6,510 bases of DNA, from assembly GCA_030616825.1 (NCBI GenBank), contig JAUWWO010000027.1:1-6510 (forward strand), written 5' to 3'. Shown here piece by piece: positions 5,855-6,510 of the stretch. This stretch comes from Candidatus Margulisiibacteriota bacterium. Lineage in GTDB: Bacteria; Margulisbacteria; WOR-1; JAUWWO01. A model generated the notes under the pieces. The model searched no databases and was not told the DNA's origin. It saw nothing but the letters and a program-made list of their open reading frames with translations. Positions within the stretch are counted from its first letter, which is position 1. Each line of letters begins with the position of its first letter. The translations under genes and the position numbers were made by a program.

Positions 5855-6510
5855 CGGATTGGGTTGGGAAGATTGATCATCAGGTCAAATTTTCAGAGGA
5901 GACAAGGTTAAATTTATATAGCAGATATTCAGATATTTACCTGGTGCCATTTGGACGGCTTGACCAGACATATGGCAGGGTGGGACTCGATCATAGATCT
6001 TCAAGAAAATTTAATATGAGCTTCGATTTTCTTGACGATCGCTGGGGTGGACACGAGAGATACAATTATAAAATTGCTCATAATTTTGAGGGATACGATA
6101 CCAGTTTTAACACAGGCTTCAGCAAGGGCAAGAGCATTCCTCGCTGGACGCGGTTTAACACCAGGCTGACGCATAAACAACCCCTGCTTAAAGACAATCT
6201 TTCTTTTTCTACGATTGTCAACTTTTCTAGAAATGCTGCTTCGGAAGAAGACCCTGCGGATGAGAGATTGGAGCCACAGGTAGAGTTTGTTGATAGGGAA
6301 GACAACTATACACTGCGAGTTTTTCAAAACTGGTATATCGATACAGACCGAAGTGACTATCTTGCAGATAGTAACGATGAATATCTTGAACGGCAGCCAG
6401 AGGTAACCTTGTCCCTTAAACCAAGAGACCTTGGGTACTTTACTGTGAATATGAATTTTGGGCTGGCTAGATATCATGAAGCAAGATGGGTATCCACAAC
6501 TAGTAATCTC
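5758..6510 (+). CDS. lptD: LptD beta-barrel portion in the shifted frame, cut by the window end
   Basis: This frame is open without a stop from 5716 to the last base, giving 251 codons from 5758. The translation is rich in aromatic residues and in alternating polar/hydrophobic strands, as in outer-membrane barrels: GVFYIYHLEERD, LNLYSRYSDIYLVPFGR, FNMSFDFLDDRWGGHERYNY, LSFSTIVNFSRN, YTLRVFQNWYIDTDRSDY and GYFTVNMNFGLARYHEARW. It directly continues the N-terminal LptD part, and together they give about 498 residues with the 3' end missing. E. coli LptD is 784 residues, so roughly a third may lie beyond the window. No start codon with a good ribosome-binding site is evident near its beginning, so it is not an independent gene. 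The C-terminal barrel strands and terminal aromatic residue cannot be checked here. Confidence 0.83.

Noticed and set aside
6001..6477. 158-codon open frame on the minus strand
   Set aside because: It is antisense to the LptD barrel frame, which has convincing outer-membrane strand patterns. The minus-strand translation shows no recognisable family.

Overview
The window is a dense, single-strand (+) gene cluster from a Gram-negative (diderm) bacterium. Base composition leans slightly to AT by eye, arginine is mostly AGA/AGG, and ATA isoleucine codons are frequent. RicT (a PSP1-domain protein absent from most gammaproteobacteria) next to lipopolysaccharide (LPS) transport genes suggests a non-gammaproteobacterial diderm lineage. 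I cannot place it to phylum from sequence alone.

Layout: 1-295 is the 3' end of a probable DNA polymerase III delta' gene (holB). 273-956 is ricT, 953-1300 a HIT/HINT nucleotide hydrolase, and 1334-1531 rpsU (ribosomal protein S21, TTG start). 1549-2646 is an LptF/LptG-type LPS-export permease. 2643-5021 is a long tetratricopeptide-repeat (TPR) region, read as two ORFs split by one in-frame TGA. From 5018 to the window end is lptD, the outer-membrane LPS translocon, broken by an apparent -1 frameshift near 5757 and cut by the window edge. Gaps are at most 33 bases and four junctions overlap, so the window looks like one polycistronic unit whose promoter and terminator lie outside. No RNA genes, mobile elements or CRISPR arrays were seen, and no stretch over 300 bases lacks coding sequence.

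The first half is informational (replication clamp loading, RNA maturation, ribosome). The second half is LPS transport: an inner-membrane permease and the outer-membrane LptD, with a TPR protein translationally coupled to both by ATGA overlaps. The placement of this apparently cytosolic TPR protein makes it a candidate accessory factor for LPS transport.

The two most notable points are lesions. The TPR ORFs are in the same frame, and their repeats align without a gap across the TGA at 3285-3287, so they are almost certainly one ancestral protein of about 791 residues. In lptD the N-terminal frame ends at 5854, while a fully open, LptD-like barrel frame runs from 5716 to 6510. Two lesions in genes normally needed for LPS export point to sequence errors, a decaying locus or, less likely, recoding.
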